Of a DNA stretch of 64,000 nt, positions 10,753-21,287 are shown one piece after another; position 1 is the first letter of the stretch, and the number at the start of each line of letters is the position of its first letter. Source of the stretch: Calditrichia bacterium (GTDB taxonomy: Bacteria > Calditrichota > Calditrichia > RBG-13-44-9 > J075); NCBI GenBank assembly GCA_028284445.1, contig JANQRS010000072.1, forward strand, positions 1-64,000. The letters run 5' to 3'. A model generated the notes under the pieces. That model was not told where the DNA came from. It made no database searches and saw only the letters and a list, made by a program, of their open reading frames with translations. The position numbers were made by a program, and so were the translations under genes.

Positions 10753-11529
10753 TCAGTTTTGCCGAAAAAATCCCCAGCTGGATTCGGCACCGCGACGGTC
10801 ATCATTCAGGTTACGAATGTCGATTCGCCAGCGGTAATCACCGGGCGCTAACTCCGGAATACCAATCTCGTCCCGCGTCCAGCGCTGATTTGGCTGAACA
10901 TTGCCTTCCCGCGCTTCCAGAAGTATCACATAGAGCGGGGTATAGTCTTCGCCGGACAAACGACGCTCAAGGCGGAATGCAAAAAATTGCGATCCCAGGT
11001 TACTCAAAGTCCAGTCGAAGAAATCGTTAAAGACCTGACCGTTGATCGGGATGTTGAGATCAGGTTTGTCCAGCAAGGTGTAGTATTCATACACGCTTCT
11101 TTCGCCTTCCTGATCACTTTCATCAACGCCGGCAACATAATAGTAGTAGCGTTGATTGACATCAACATCGGAATCCAGGAAAGTGGATTCACCGCTGCGG
11201 TCCGACACTTCTCCGATTTTAAGGAATGTTCCGGTTGTATCTCCCTGGCGCCGATACACGTTGTAATGAGATAGATCATCTTCATTCAACAATTGCCAGT
11301 CGACAAGAATGCCATCTTCGGTTCCAACCGGATCTTCCGCATCAATTCCTGTTTCGACCAGCACGCTGTCCGCAGACTTTGCGGTCATCTCGACACGGGC
11401 TGGTTCCGGATTGCTATTTGACACCGTGCTTTCACAAGCCGGCAGACAAATCAATAAACTCAAAGAGCCAAAAATATATTTCAATATTGCAGTATTCATG
11501 CGTCTCAAGGACTGTTTTCGTCGTCTCAT
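10753..11529 (-). CDS. Fibronectin type III-like lipoprotein in the T9SS gene group
   Basis: The 258-residue product begins with an Arg/Lys-rich stretch and a lipoprotein signal ending in LPAC (Cys at about 32). An FN3-like domain follows (about 70-150: LVDWQLLNEDDLSHYNVYRR and YYYYVAGVDESDQEG). A second beta-rich region ends in DYRWRIDIRN. It is the last gene of the porU-porV/Q-lipoprotein series. A GGTGAT about seven bases ahead favours this ATG over the one ten codons in. Its role is unknown; a surface or periplasmic accessory to type IX secretion is an inference from position. Confidence 0.7.
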   Translation of the reverse strand: MRRRKQSLRRMNTAILKYIFGSLSLLICLPACESTVSNSNPEPARVEMTAKSADSVLVETGIDAEDPVGTEDGILVDWQLLNEDDLSHYNVYRRQGDTTGTFLKIGEVSDRSGESTFLDSDVDVNQRYYYYVAGVDESDQEGERSVYEYYTLLDKPDLNIPINGQVFNDFFDWTLSNLGSQFFAFRLERRLSGEDYTPLYVILLEAREGNVQPNQRWTRDEIGIPELAPGDYRWRIDIRNLNDDRRGAESSWGFFRQN

Positions 11530-11547
11530 TTTGAAATCACCAGTAGA

Positions 11548-12615
11548 CTATAAACGAATAGACGTATTGATCAAGTGACTTCCGGCAAGATCGTGACTCC
11601 TGAAAGCATAATCAATCTGGAAGAGCGAGAGTCGGATACCAACTCCAGCCGTAAACCGTTTATCTGTTAACCCAAAGCGGATTGCCAGGCGATTAAAATA
11701 CAGATATTCCAGACCGTACTGATGTGTTGATTCATATTTGTATTGAAATGCGTAGGCCAGTAATAATTGACCGCTTATTCTGGGCAACGGTTGCAGGTAA
11801 GATGCACCTGCATGCCAGCTTCGCTGAATGCGATCCGTATGCCGTGAATCAGTATTCCAGGTAATTTTGGTGTTCCAGACATCCTTGGCTGCAAATCCCA
11901 AGCTAACTTTACCCAGTCGACTATCATCCAGTAAGTCATCAATTCCGAACTTCAGCATCGTACCAAAATCGAAACCAATTCCTGAGCCGTTTTCCTCGAA
12001 TAGCGATTGTCTGATTAATTTAATGTTTATACCTACCGGAATAGTTACCGGTATCACAAAATATTGCCAACCAAAGTCAATATCGAGCTTGTTGAGCTTC
12101 GAAAGCGTTATATACAGGGCATCATCGTAACTATTGGAAAATCCCAATGCCGGGGCAGTTAGCGCGTATTGCTCCCAGTCTCCCCCGCGGGTACTTTCAT
12201 CAACCCGGGTATCATAAGAGGTTTCATCGAGGAGAGATGAATCGTAGCGAGGCACATCCGATACCCCGAGGCGTACCCAGTTAATACTCACGGACCCCGC
12301 GCCATAGAGCGGCCGCGTAAAGCCGAGGTGGTAATGGGTACCGAGCGACTTGTACAATGATGCATACATCCCGGATACTTCCGGCCGCACCAGTGTTGAT
12401 GCACCGGCAGGGTTCCAGTAAAATGAGGTGCCGTCATTAGCGACCGACACGTAGGCGCTACCAAGTGCAATGGCCCGGCTGCCGATACCCAAATCGAGGA
12501 AGGAACCGGCGTAATTGGTGTCTTCCTGTCCCAGCAAATGGACAGGCGCAGCCGTCAGGAAGACCAACAGAAGCAGACCGCTAATATATGTGAGTTTGCT
12601 ATTTCTTGCGTGCAT
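11548..12615 (-). CDS. PorV/PorQ family outer-membrane protein
   Basis: The 355-residue protein has a signal peptide (about 1-30) followed by the characteristic start of PorV/PorQ family barrels: FLDLGIGSRAIALGSAYVS, NDGTSFYWNPAGAS and GTHYHLGFTRP. In T9SS, PorV carries cargo from the translocon to the PorU sortase, while PorQ has a related role. The two cannot be told apart with confidence here. Its start codon is only a few bases after the porU stop, which supports tight translational coupling and a shared attachment-complex function. Confidence 0.87.
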   Translation of the reverse strand: MHARNSKLTYISGLLLLVFLTAAPVHLLGQEDTNYAGSFLDLGIGSRAIALGSAYVSVANDGTSFYWNPAGASTLVRPEVSGMYASLYKSLGTHYHLGFTRPLYGAGSVSINWVRLGVSDVPRYDSSLLDETSYDTRVDESTRGGDWEQYALTAPALGFSNSYDDALYITLSKLNKLDIDFGWQYFVIPVTIPVGINIKLIRQSLFEENGSGIGFDFGTMLKFGIDDLLDDSRLGKVSLGFAAKDVWNTKITWNTDSRHTDRIQRSWHAGASYLQPLPRISGQLLLAYAFQYKYESTHQYGLEYLYFNRLAIRFGLTDKRFTAGVGIRLSLFQIDYAFRSHDLAGSHLINTSIRL

Positions 12616-12619
12616 AAAA

Positions 12620-15600
12620 CTATCTCAACTTTGCTACTTTTAAAGTCTTTTCAATCACCTGATCATCATACTCCGCATAAATCAACGCGAAATAGAGGCC
12701 ATTAGCTACTTCTACACCGTCTTCATCGGTGCCATCCCAAATCAACTCGTTATATCCCTTACGGCGAGCACCGCCATCCAGGGCATTCGCAGGATTGTTG
12801 ATATCGGAATCGATCGTGCGAATCAAACGTCCGCTCACTGTGTATATTCTTATCTCAAAATCGTCGAGGTCATCGTTTAACTCAACGAAATAGGCAAAGA
12901 TCGTCTCAGAGACGAAGGGATTAGGATAATTGCCATAAACACGAATGTCGAATCCATCGCTAACCACCAGGTCAAATTCCTTGGAAGAACGATTGCCGCT
13001 GACATCCTGCACACTCAGTCGGAGCTGATGGGTGCCAAGTTGCAGCTCCGGATTGACCGTAATCCCGAGGAGGTTGTTGGCCTGAATGGAATCCGGAATA
13101 AAGACTTGCGATTCCGGCAATTCCGCGCCGTTCAGGGTAATCTCGATGGTTTCGCGATCAAGGTTCACACCGCTTTCGTCCTGCACAAGCAAATAAAGCG
13201 AGGGATTCTCTGAGACCAGCCCGGTATCTTCTAACGGCCGGCCATCTGCGGTTAGCTCAATTTGCGGCGCCCGAAAGTCATCACTAACGAAAAGGGCATA
13301 GCCAGCACTAATGGCAGGTTCCGCCGTTACAATGCGCTCACTTTGATCAAAAGCGGCATCTGCAGATATCCACGGATCGCGAGCACTCGCTTTCCGATAA
13401 ATTTTCAGGCGTTCGTATTCGTACTCACCGGGATCAACCAAATCTTCATCCGGAACAATACTCAAGGTGAACTCACTCTGGAAGCGCGCATCAGGATTCA
13501 ACACGTCCACGCGGAGCATATGGAACTGCCCGTCACGTATAACCGGAAGCGGTACCAGTGCAGATTGGTCCTGCGGCGCTTCAAATGGTTCGATACCGAT
13601 TCGGACAGCTGAATTCTCACTCAGCGCACGACCGGGGAAGTGCACTTTAAAGATGCCTTGCACATCAATGGTATCGGAGCCAGCCAGTTGATCGATATTA
13701 AAGACATTCAATGCAACCGTATCGGCGAAAACATTATTTGCCGGATTAAAGTCAACCACGTCTTCTGCTTCGTCGACAGTGGTGCGCACAAAGAGTTGAA
13801 ATTCATTGCGAGCAGCCAGCGGGAAAGGCGCCACAACGCTCGTGCTATCGGACGATGTCAAAGTGGTATTTTCGCTGGCAAAAGGCTGATTGGCCTGGAA
13901 GTTGGCCTCTCCATCAAAGAAGTCGACGCGCACCTGAACAGAATTATCGCTGCCTGCCCCACCGGCATTGTTGAGGGACACCTTCAGCTGAGTCGTCTCG
14001 CGGCCGACAAACAGCAGAGAATTATCAACGAAGGCAATATCCGGGCGGATATCGGTCACATTATAGGTCTTGTTGCGAAAGACGCTGGTATTGCCAACAG
14101 AGTTCTCAACGTGCACATTAAACGCAACGGTGCGCAGCGCAAAAGTCGGTGGCAGGGTCACTTCATAGAGATCGGTATCGAGCGGATTCTGATCCGCGCG
14201 AAGGGTATCTGCCAGGTTGTTCTCAATGAAGATATACACATCGGTAATACCGGCAGCATCCGTTGCACGAATGCCCACTCGCACGCTATCATCGACATCC
14301 GGCCGCTCCGGGGTGATGGTCAAGTCACGAAGCGCGGCAAAATTAACACCGATACTTACCTCACCAGCTGCATCGACGGTACCGTTGGTTTGATAAGCGC
14401 GAACATAGCCGGTGCCTTCCGGGAAATCGCTGGGAATGATCAGGCTGATATTGTTGCTTTGCGATACGCTGATTGGAAAACTTTCGACAGTGGTGAAATT
14501 CTGATCCACCAGCTCCAAATAGCCATCCGTGGTCTGAAATCCGGCTTCGATACTGATTTGCAGCGTGTCACCAGGCTGCGGGGTGTCGTTATCGACACTG
14601 ACGGCCAGATCGCTTTGCGCAAACTTGATCTCAAGCAGTGGATCCCCGATGAGATTATACTGATAGACCATTTCGTGGCGGACACCATCATAGCCGGGAA
14701 TCCCGAAAATTTGGCCGTTTACATTATAGTTCCGGCGTCCACTCACCCAGTAGAGAATCTTACCCAATGTGGTTACATCCCCCATGGGCATGCCGGCGCT
14801 AAACAAATACTGACCGACATTCCAAAGCATGGAATAGTCGTTATGCAAATATCCCAATCCGGAAGAGGCGAGGACGCCGATTGCGCCTTTGCGTGGCGCA
14901 AGCACCAGCTTTTGGGCAAGTCCGAGGTCTTGGGGATTCTCGAAGGCACCGGTAAAACAGGTCATGCTGGTAACGAAGGGGTACATGCCTTCGTTGCTCA
15001 GGCGATCAACATCCGGTAAATCCATCAACTGAACATCCGCCCATATACCGCCACCGCCGTGGCCCATAAAATTAATAAGGAACAGACCGTCGTTCCAGGC
15101 ATCCAGCAAGGTGGCGGAACCACCAAAATTGGGATCGAAATCCACCGTTTCATCACGGATAGTGTGAAGGCGCAGCGAGGTGATATGATTTGGCAAAAGC
15201 GATTCAATTACGCGGGAATTCTGGGAGCGGAATGCCGGATTAACATCGCCCAGGAAATTGTCTAATTCAAACGTCACGCGGTCATTACCGCTGATAAACA
15301 GGGCCCGATTGCGCCAGGCATCTGCATTACCGACAGACTCATACTCGATAATTTTATTAACAACATTGTTGACATCGGCATTGGAGGTTACCGGTAAGCG
15401 GCCAACAAAAAGGTCCGGGACCTCATCATCACCGGCGATGAGGGAGTATGGATAGTCCGTGGCGGACGCACCAAATTCGCGGGTTTGAATAAAGAAAGTC
15501 GGCACAAAATCCAGATTGGTCTGTGAACGGGTCTTATAGTCGAAATTTGAGTCACCCATCAGGAGCACATATTTCAGGCGATTGGTGCGCTGCCAGTTAA

Positions 15601-17731
15601 AGAAGGCATAGCGCAGGAAATCCTGAATAGCGATCGGCGACTTGATTCCGGCATTAAATTCGTCGTAGATATCCTGAATATCGATCAATTCGATGGCCCA
15701 GCCCTGAGAGCGGCGGTATTCCAGCAGCTCTTCGGACACTTCTATAAAGCGGCTATGCGTCAATATGACTGCTTCAGCGTTATTGCTGCGATCGCGGAGC
15801 CGACGCAGCGGATTCTCCTGATCAAATGGCAAATCTTCGATAATTCGGACAGGCTTGCGTTTTTGATTGTTAGTCAGGGCAATAAATTCAATATTATCAG
15901 ACTGCACGTTGTCCTGGAAAGTAGCGACAAACTGCTCATCCTCACCCTCTCCCAGCCGCTCTATTTTGAAATTGACAATACGGCTGATGTCTTTCTTGTA
16001 AATACTGATATCACTGCGACTGAAGTTGTCAATTTCAAACTGAAAGAGATCGGTATTGGTGTACGGCACAAAGCCCGGACGCCGGAAGATGATCTGATTT
16101 TTGTGAGCGGTATATAGCCGGTCATACGTCACCCGGAACCAATTTAGCAGCACAATATCATTGCCCTGAACCTGAACCTGGCTGTTCGGCAGGGTAATGA
16201 TCGGTACGCGCGGCATTTGCACTTCGAGAACGTTATCCCCATGCTGCAGATCTGCGTTACGAAGCGTGGAATTCTCACGATTGTGAATTCGGCTGGTATC
16301 CTGATCAATCCAGGTCGGATCGCCACTACCGACGAAGCCATTATTCAACCAAACCATAACGTCGTGCGGTATGCGGTTAAAATCCTGATCAAACTGATCA
16401 AATGACTTGCCGCTGAACATGGCCTCAACGTACACGGGATTAAAAGAGGTCTCGTCCGGATACGGCAGGAAGAAGTTATATTCCTTTTTCCCGACCGCTT
16501 TTACGCCGGAATCGAAATACCAAAGGTCGCGACGATAAGAAAGCTGATCCTCATTCCCCTCTCCCAGTCGCTCAAAAGATTCGTTTTCTTCCACATGAAT
16601 CGTGTTGTTATAGAAGAAAGCAGGATTAAAGGAACCGGGCCTGTTGGTCACCAGACTACCGTTTTCTTCAATCATCTGGATGGTTGGCGTGCCGCCCCAG
16701 CTCAGCCAATAGACATTTTCATCCGAGAATGGATCACTAAACTGGTCCGGGAAATCTTCTAGAAAAGTGTTCTCATTGCGCTCACCCCAGAACTCGATAT
16801 AATCTTCGGGATCAAACACATCATCTTTGCCATCGACCAGATAGAAGGCAATCTCATTGCTGCGATTGGTCAACGCCAGGGTATTCACATCGATGGTACT
16901 GAGATCGGCGCCGGCCAACTCCAGATCCCGTCCGGTAATCTGATAAAGCGCACTGGTATCGACATAAACCTTCCAGCGAAAGGGGGCATCCTGGGTGAGA
17001 TGCTTATCGAGCGCCGGTGGTGGCATCGCGCTGACGGCTTTCTTGGCCATATGAACTTGTTCGGTGTTGGCTACAAGGCGTTTCAGCAGTGAAGACTCTG
17101 AAGATGGCACAGAAGCCGACGGCATCTTGAGATTCTTATAGTTTATCGACAGGCGAAGCTTCTTGTAAAATTTAACGCCACCGGGAATCACCTGAACCGG
17201 AAACACGCGCAGGGAAGACAGGTGATAGTCCCGGAAAATTCCGGCTTCCTCAAGGTCATAAATCTGTTCAGGGAATAATGTCTTGAAAGGCTTCAACACT
17301 TGTGCAGGCGTCTGCTTCAGCGTTTCATCGGAAACCGGCTTACGCTCAGGATGAAAACGTGTTTCCTGGAATACCGGCGGAAAAACATTCGGATAGGTCT
17401 CTGCCTCCACAATGCTCAAGCGAACATCAATACCTGCATCCGGCAGCGTTAACGGCAGCGTTAACATTGGAAGCAAAGGAAGGTCTTCAACATAGTTGAG
17501 GTTCATTCCCTTGATTTCGAATGAACTAATACCACTTCGCTCATCCAATGAGGTGATATCGAGTTGCTGAAAATCAAACTCGATTTCGATGCCACTGTTG
17601 GATTGGGAGACGATTTTATAGAATGTCGCACTAGACGGATCAGCCTGAGCGAAAACATTCGTAAAGGCGAGTATCGAAAGAAAGATGCACATCGACAGAG
17701 CGATGCGTTTCAACAAATTGTTCTGCAGCAT
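12620..17731 (-). CDS. porU: Type IX secretion sortase PorU (C25 gingipain-like), enlarged form
   Basis: PorU removes the C-terminal signal of T9SS cargo at the cell surface and joins the cargo to its anchor. The ATG at 17731 is preferred to an upstream TTG because it starts a good signal peptide. The protein is 1703 residues. The C25 peptidase domain (about 650-1020) includes LRYVLLMGDSNFDY-like strands, the catalytic histidine in FMGHGGGG (about 890) and the cysteine in MTCFTGAFE (about 923). CARDB/Ig-like beta domains fill about 1080-1590, and a type A sorting domain (NYPNPF to the C-terminal LKVAKLR) ends the protein. P. gingivalis PorU is about 1160 residues, so this copy carries roughly 500 extra residues, mostly beta domains. 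Confidence 0.9.
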   Translation of the reverse strand: MLQNNLLKRIALSMCIFLSILAFTNVFAQADPSSATFYKIVSQSNSGIEIEFDFQQLDITSLDERSGISSFEIKGMNLNYVEDLPLLPMLTLPLTLPDAGIDVRLSIVEAETYPNVFPPVFQETRFHPERKPVSDETLKQTPAQVLKPFKTLFPEQIYDLEEAGIFRDYHLSSLRVFPVQVIPGGVKFYKKLRLSINYKNLKMPSASVPSSESSLLKRLVANTEQVHMAKKAVSAMPPPALDKHLTQDAPFRWKVYVDTSALYQITGRDLELAGADLSTIDVNTLALTNRSNEIAFYLVDGKDDVFDPEDYIEFWGERNENTFLEDFPDQFSDPFSDENVYWLSWGGTPTIQMIEENGSLVTNRPGSFNPAFFYNNTIHVEENESFERLGEGNEDQLSYRRDLWYFDSGVKAVGKKEYNFFLPYPDETSFNPVYVEAMFSGKSFDQFDQDFNRIPHDVMVWLNNGFVGSGDPTWIDQDTSRIHNRENSTLRNADLQHGDNVLEVQMPRVPIITLPNSQVQVQGNDIVLLNWFRVTYDRLYTAHKNQIIFRRPGFVPYTNTDLFQFEIDNFSRSDISIYKKDISRIVNFKIERLGEGEDEQFVATFQDNVQSDNIEFIALTNNQKRKPVRIIEDLPFDQENPLRRLRDRSNNAEAVILTHSRFIEVSEELLEYRRSQGWAIELIDIQDIYDEFNAGIKSPIAIQDFLRYAFFNWQRTNRLKYVLLMGDSNFDYKTRSQTNLDFVPTFFIQTREFGASATDYPYSLIAGDDEVPDLFVGRLPVTSNADVNNVVNKIIEYESVGNADAWRNRALFISGNDRVTFELDNFLGDVNPAFRSQNSRVIESLLPNHITSLRLHTIRDETVDFDPNFGGSATLLDAWNDGLFLINFMGHGGGGIWADVQLMDLPDVDRLSNEGMYPFVTSMTCFTGAFENPQDLGLAQKLVLAPRKGAIGVLASSGLGYLHNDYSMLWNVGQYLFSAGMPMGDVTTLGKILYWVSGRRNYNVNGQIFGIPGYDGVRHEMVYQYNLIGDPLLEIKFAQSDLAVSVDNDTPQPGDTLQISIEAGFQTTDGYLELVDQNFTTVESFPISVSQSNNISLIIPSDFPEGTGYVRAYQTNGTVDAAGEVSIGVNFAALRDLTITPERPDVDDSVRVGIRATDAAGITDVYIFIENNLADTLRADQNPLDTDLYEVTLPPTFALRTVAFNVHVENSVGNTSVFRNKTYNVTDIRPDIAFVDNSLLFVGRETTQLKVSLNNAGGAGSDNSVQVRVDFFDGEANFQANQPFASENTTLTSSDSTSVVAPFPLAARNEFQLFVRTTVDEAEDVVDFNPANNVFADTVALNVFNIDQLAGSDTIDVQGIFKVHFPGRALSENSAVRIGIEPFEAPQDQSALVPLPVIRDGQFHMLRVDVLNPDARFQSEFTLSIVPDEDLVDPGEYEYERLKIYRKASARDPWISADAAFDQSERIVTAEPAISAGYALFVSDDFRAPQIELTADGRPLEDTGLVSENPSLYLLVQDESGVNLDRETIEITLNGAELPESQVFIPDSIQANNLLGITVNPELQLGTHQLRLSVQDVSGNRSSKEFDLVVSDGFDIRVYGNYPNPFVSETIFAYFVELNDDLDDFEIRIYTVSGRLIRTIDSDINNPANALDGGARRKGYNELIWDGTDEDGVEVANGLYFALIYAEYDDQVIEKTLKVAKLR

Positions 17732-17807
17732 AATAATATGTAAGACCTGATATTTCAATCAACCTGACATCCATGCCGGTCTATGGCCTCATCCTCACCA
17801 AACGCGC

Positions 17808-17834
17808 TACCGGCGAACCTGTCGTCCGCCGGTA
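17808..17834 (-). terminator. Stem-loop downstream of the 1127-residue cargo gene
   Basis: TACCGGCG and CGCCGGTA form a perfect eight-base-pair stem with an 11-base loop just after the stop codon of the cargo gene. There is no good U-tract, so it may be a weak terminator or a transcript-stabilising hairpin between the cargo gene and porU. Confidence 0.35.
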
Positions 17835-17852
17835 ATGCTTTGATCAACATTT

Positions 17853-20800
17853 TTAGCGGACGTAGACCATTTTTCTGACCTGCGAAAAGTTAAATTCGTT
17901 TACCGTCAACACCATATAATAGATGCCGTTGGAAACGGGTTGCCCATTATTATCCGTCGCGTTCCAACTGAACTGTTCGTAGACTCCCGGGTCCAGTTGC
18001 TCGTTCTCGAGCACTGTATAAATCTTTTGACCAAGGAGGTTATAGATCGCCAGATTCACCTTGGCCGTCCGTGCCATCGTAAAGCTAAACTGAGTAGATG
18101 GGTTGAACGGATTGGGAAAATTCTGGGCTAGCTCAAATCGTTCCGGCAGGAATTTCGGCGCTGCAGATACTATTTGAGAAAATTCGTGAACAGTACCATC
18201 GAAGTCGCGTGACGTAATTTTGTAATAATAGGTCGTGTTGGTTTCTACATTGTCGTCCGCAAACTCGTAAACTGTAGCTTCTGTTGTATTTCCTTTACCG
18301 GGAATAATCGCGATGTTAAGCGGCTGGAACGGTCCAGCTTCGTCTTCAGACCGATACAGGAAGAATCCTTCATTATTGATTTCACTGGAGGTACGCCATT
18401 CTACCACAACCCGATCAAAGTCGGCGATGGCAGCGAATGATGTCAACGTTACCGGCAGTGAGAAATCGGAATCGGTTGTAAACGCCCCAGTGGCCAATGC
18501 GGAAATGTTATTCACATTGTCGAAAGTGCGAATCGCAAAGAACTTGTTGCCGGCAACAAATCCGGACATATCAATGCGCCAGGTACCGGCAGAGAAAGCC
18601 GGGATACCGGAAGTACCAACCGACGTGGCCGCATCCCACTCAACTTCAGTATCAATTTGGCCATTGGCTTCGTCTGTCCAGCGTATTTCAAAGCTGCTCG
18701 GAGTGCCGGTTGTGCCGTCATCACCGGAGCTTGTGCCGGACCAGTTCGCAAATACAAACTCATTATCATCCGGGTCTGTGGAAATAGTAAATGCAGTAAC
18801 GGTCGCACCCTGGTTATCGTCAACCGTAATGGTACCGCTGTTATCGGTAATGCCGCCGCCAATATCGAAGGTAATCACACCGGTATAAACCGTTCCGGCA
18901 TTTGAAAGACCGTCGAATGTAAATGTATTGTTAACCTGGCTACCGCCCAATGAGAAGGTACCATCCAGAGATGCGTCTGCAGTCCAGGTACCGGCGACGT
19001 CCGGCTTCAGGTTTCCGAAATCATCATAGACCACGCCAAATACGTTTAAAGAAGAGGGAGCACCCTGGGTGGGGCCCTGAAGTTCTGTGGCATCGAGCAC
19101 GTTGTTGTCGTATTCACCGTCTGCAGTTTCATCCGCAGTTTTGATGCGAACTTCAGCGTCTGCACCATCCGCAACGGTTACACCGGCGCCGGCGCCGAGA
19201 GCAGTGGTCGTTAAGGTTGCACCCTGAGTTACGGTAATGGTCGGGGTTTCCGAAGAATTGAAAAGCGTGCCACCGGCAGAAACTGTCAGCACACCGGCGG
19301 TAAAGGTATAATCACCGTCTGCCGGAATAATTGCGGCAGTACCATCCGGTGCGTTGGTTGCGGTTGTCGCCCAGGTAAGGGTTTGCGCCCCAACATAGTC
19401 GGTTGCCGTGCTTCCGTCACCCTGACGTGCAGTTACGGTAATGTCAAAGGCCGTTCCAGCCGTTTCGTTTTCGCTGTTGGCTGTGGTTACCAGGAAATCT
19501 GCAATCGCTGACGCGGAAATGGTAATCTGCTGGCTATCGGTATTGTCGCCAAGGTTGGCCGCAGCTTCCGTTACGGTAATCGTCGGCGTCGTGTTATCAT
19601 CAGAATCTTCATACCAGAAATCAACTGTCGAATTTCCGGACGTGATATTGATGCTGCTAACGGCTGTTCCGCCTGTAGCAACGTTAAAGAAAGAACCGGT
19701 GCCCTGGTCGGAAGTCAGGTCAAAATTGAGGTTGATACCGACAGTAGTAGCAATGGCGTAGTTGTTCTGAATTTCGATTGTGAACTGGCTGCGTACGCCG
19801 GCTGCCACCGGAGATACAAAGCTGGTAATCTCTACCCGAAATCCATCGCTGAGATCAACCGTTTCCGTGCCGGGCGTCTCATTGCCGGAAGCATCAATGG
19901 TCACCGCGCGATAATAAGCGAATTGGGTGCCGAAAGTATGGGTGACGCTGTATGTTGCATCACTAACATCGGTATCCGAACCAAGATCAGTCCAGCTCAA
20001 CAAGTCGTCAGATCCTTCGAAGCGCACACTGGCCATTGACGGGTCTGTCGTGCCATCATCGGCGGTGGCTGTCAGAGCAACACTTGCGCCATCCATCAGG
20101 GTAAGGTTACCAGGATTGGTCATTGTCGGTGCATTGGGACCGACACTATCATCTACAGCAACATTGCTACCATCCGTTACCTGATTATCGAATACGTCAG
20201 CAAGCATATTTAATGCTCCGGCATCGGTATTGTAGGTAACGGTCAGATCAGGGGAGCCATCCGGCAGATCGGTATTCAATGCTAAATTCCAGGTAGTGGA
20301 CGTATCACCATCAGCCGAAACAAGAGCGGCTACAGACAATCCAGTCGCGTCAGTACCAGAAAAACTGAAACGTGCTGTCGCATCACCGGTTTCAATAACT
20401 TCTTCGTCGAAAACAACCTGAATGGTATCGAGCGCAATCGCAGCGGCAGAGCTAATAGTCGGCTGCGTCGCATCCGGAATTAGTAAGACGTTCGAATCAG
20501 TGGTTTCAACAGCGTTGTTGGTAACGCCGATACGAATAGAGTGGGTTCCGGCAAGGTAGGTTGCGGTTGTCGTCGTAAAGCCAGTCAAATTGCCTCCAAC
20601 CAAACTGGCATTCGCAGAGGAGAGTGGTGATGAGAATAGCAACTCCTGTCCGTTTACATCACTATATTCACGTTGAGCAACAGCGAAGAGAGTTCCGGTC
20701 CATCCGCTTCCGGATAAATCCAAATCTTCCGAGACCTGGGCAATACCATCATTATTTCCGGCACCGCCCTGAGACCCATCGTCGGTGACAACAACTGTTC

Positions 20801-21236
20801 CTGCCGTTAACTGTCCGACGCCGTTGCCGTCTTTATTGTAGCGTTCCTCACCTTCGATTTTCAACCAGTTACTTCCTCGGGTGTTGCTATTTTTCGCATA
20901 GACCAATACCTCAATAGAGGTAGCCTCAGCGGACATTTCCTTCAGCGTCACAGAACCGCTCAGCTGCCCATTTGCGTCAATGCCTAACTGATAGTCTGTC
21001 AGCGCAACATGACCGACAATATGCCGCTGATCGTTGATCAACGTCAATGTCACGAAGTAGACTTCATCGAGGGCAGCAAAGCCACTACCAGTCAAATTTA
21101 CAACATCGCCATTCCGAAAAATTTCTTTTCCGTCCTGGACTTTTACTTCAGCAATTTCCGCCCCTTTTGCGAAAAGCGAAGATGATATCAGTGCAAAAAC
21201 TGCACACAAAATCGCTATTATCTGCTTGCGTCCCAT
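17853..21236 (-). CDS. Large secreted multidomain protein with T9SS type A sorting domain
   Basis: The 1127-residue protein starts with a signal peptide (about 1-24); GGAG lies seven bases before the ATG. The middle is a long array of Thr/Asp/Gly-rich beta-sandwich modules, including a bacterial Ig-like segment with SSAAAIALDTIQVVFDEEV (about 260). An FN3-like domain lies near 930-1030 (VVVEWRTSSEINNEGFFLYR). The last 90 or so residues are a type A sorting domain: FPNPFNPST, LLGQKIYTVLENEQLDPGVY, and GIYYMVLTVNEFN before the C-terminal KMVYVR. It should be exported by Sec, then by T9SS, and be processed by the PorU encoded next door. No catalytic domain is recognised, so a surface adhesin or structural role is an inference. 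Confidence 0.9.
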   Translation of the reverse strand: MGRKQIIAILCAVFALISSSLFAKGAEIAEVKVQDGKEIFRNGDVVNLTGSGFAALDEVYFVTLTLINDQRHIVGHVALTDYQLGIDANGQLSGSVTLKEMSAEATSIEVLVYAKNSNTRGSNWLKIEGEERYNKDGNGVGQLTAGTVVVTDDGSQGGAGNNDGIAQVSEDLDLSGSGWTGTLFAVAQREYSDVNGQELLFSSPLSSANASLVGGNLTGFTTTTATYLAGTHSIRIGVTNNAVETTDSNVLLIPDATQPTISSAAAIALDTIQVVFDEEVIETGDATARFSFSGTDATGLSVAALVSADGDTSTTWNLALNTDLPDGSPDLTVTYNTDAGALNMLADVFDNQVTDGSNVAVDDSVGPNAPTMTNPGNLTLMDGASVALTATADDGTTDPSMASVRFEGSDDLLSWTDLGSDTDVSDATYSVTHTFGTQFAYYRAVTIDASGNETPGTETVDLSDGFRVEITSFVSPVAAGVRSQFTIEIQNNYAIATTVGINLNFDLTSDQGTGSFFNVATGGTAVSSINITSGNSTVDFWYEDSDDNTTPTITVTEAAANLGDNTDSQQITISASAIADFLVTTANSENETAGTAFDITVTARQGDGSTATDYVGAQTLTWATTATNAPDGTAAIIPADGDYTFTAGVLTVSAGGTLFNSSETPTITVTQGATLTTTALGAGAGVTVADGADAEVRIKTADETADGEYDNNVLDATELQGPTQGAPSSLNVFGVVYDDFGNLKPDVAGTWTADASLDGTFSLGGSQVNNTFTFDGLSNAGTVYTGVITFDIGGGITDNSGTITVDDNQGATVTAFTISTDPDDNEFVFANWSGTSSGDDGTTGTPSSFEIRWTDEANGQIDTEVEWDAATSVGTSGIPAFSAGTWRIDMSGFVAGNKFFAIRTFDNVNNISALATGAFTTDSDFSLPVTLTSFAAIADFDRVVVEWRTSSEINNEGFFLYRSEDEAGPFQPLNIAIIPGKGNTTEATVYEFADDNVETNTTYYYKITSRDFDGTVHEFSQIVSAAPKFLPERFELAQNFPNPFNPSTQFSFTMARTAKVNLAIYNLLGQKIYTVLENEQLDPGVYEQFSWNATDNNGQPVSNGIYYMVLTVNEFNFSQVRKMVYVR

Positions 21237-21287
21237 TAATAATCTCCAATGACATTTGGGTTATAAGATGTAGATTTGGTTGTTTTT

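Noticed and set aside
13640..15019. Open frame of 459 codons on the plus strand inside porU
   Set aside because: It lies antisense to the PorU coding sequence, shows no family signature or ribosome site, and its length follows from the codon bias of the real gene on the other strand.
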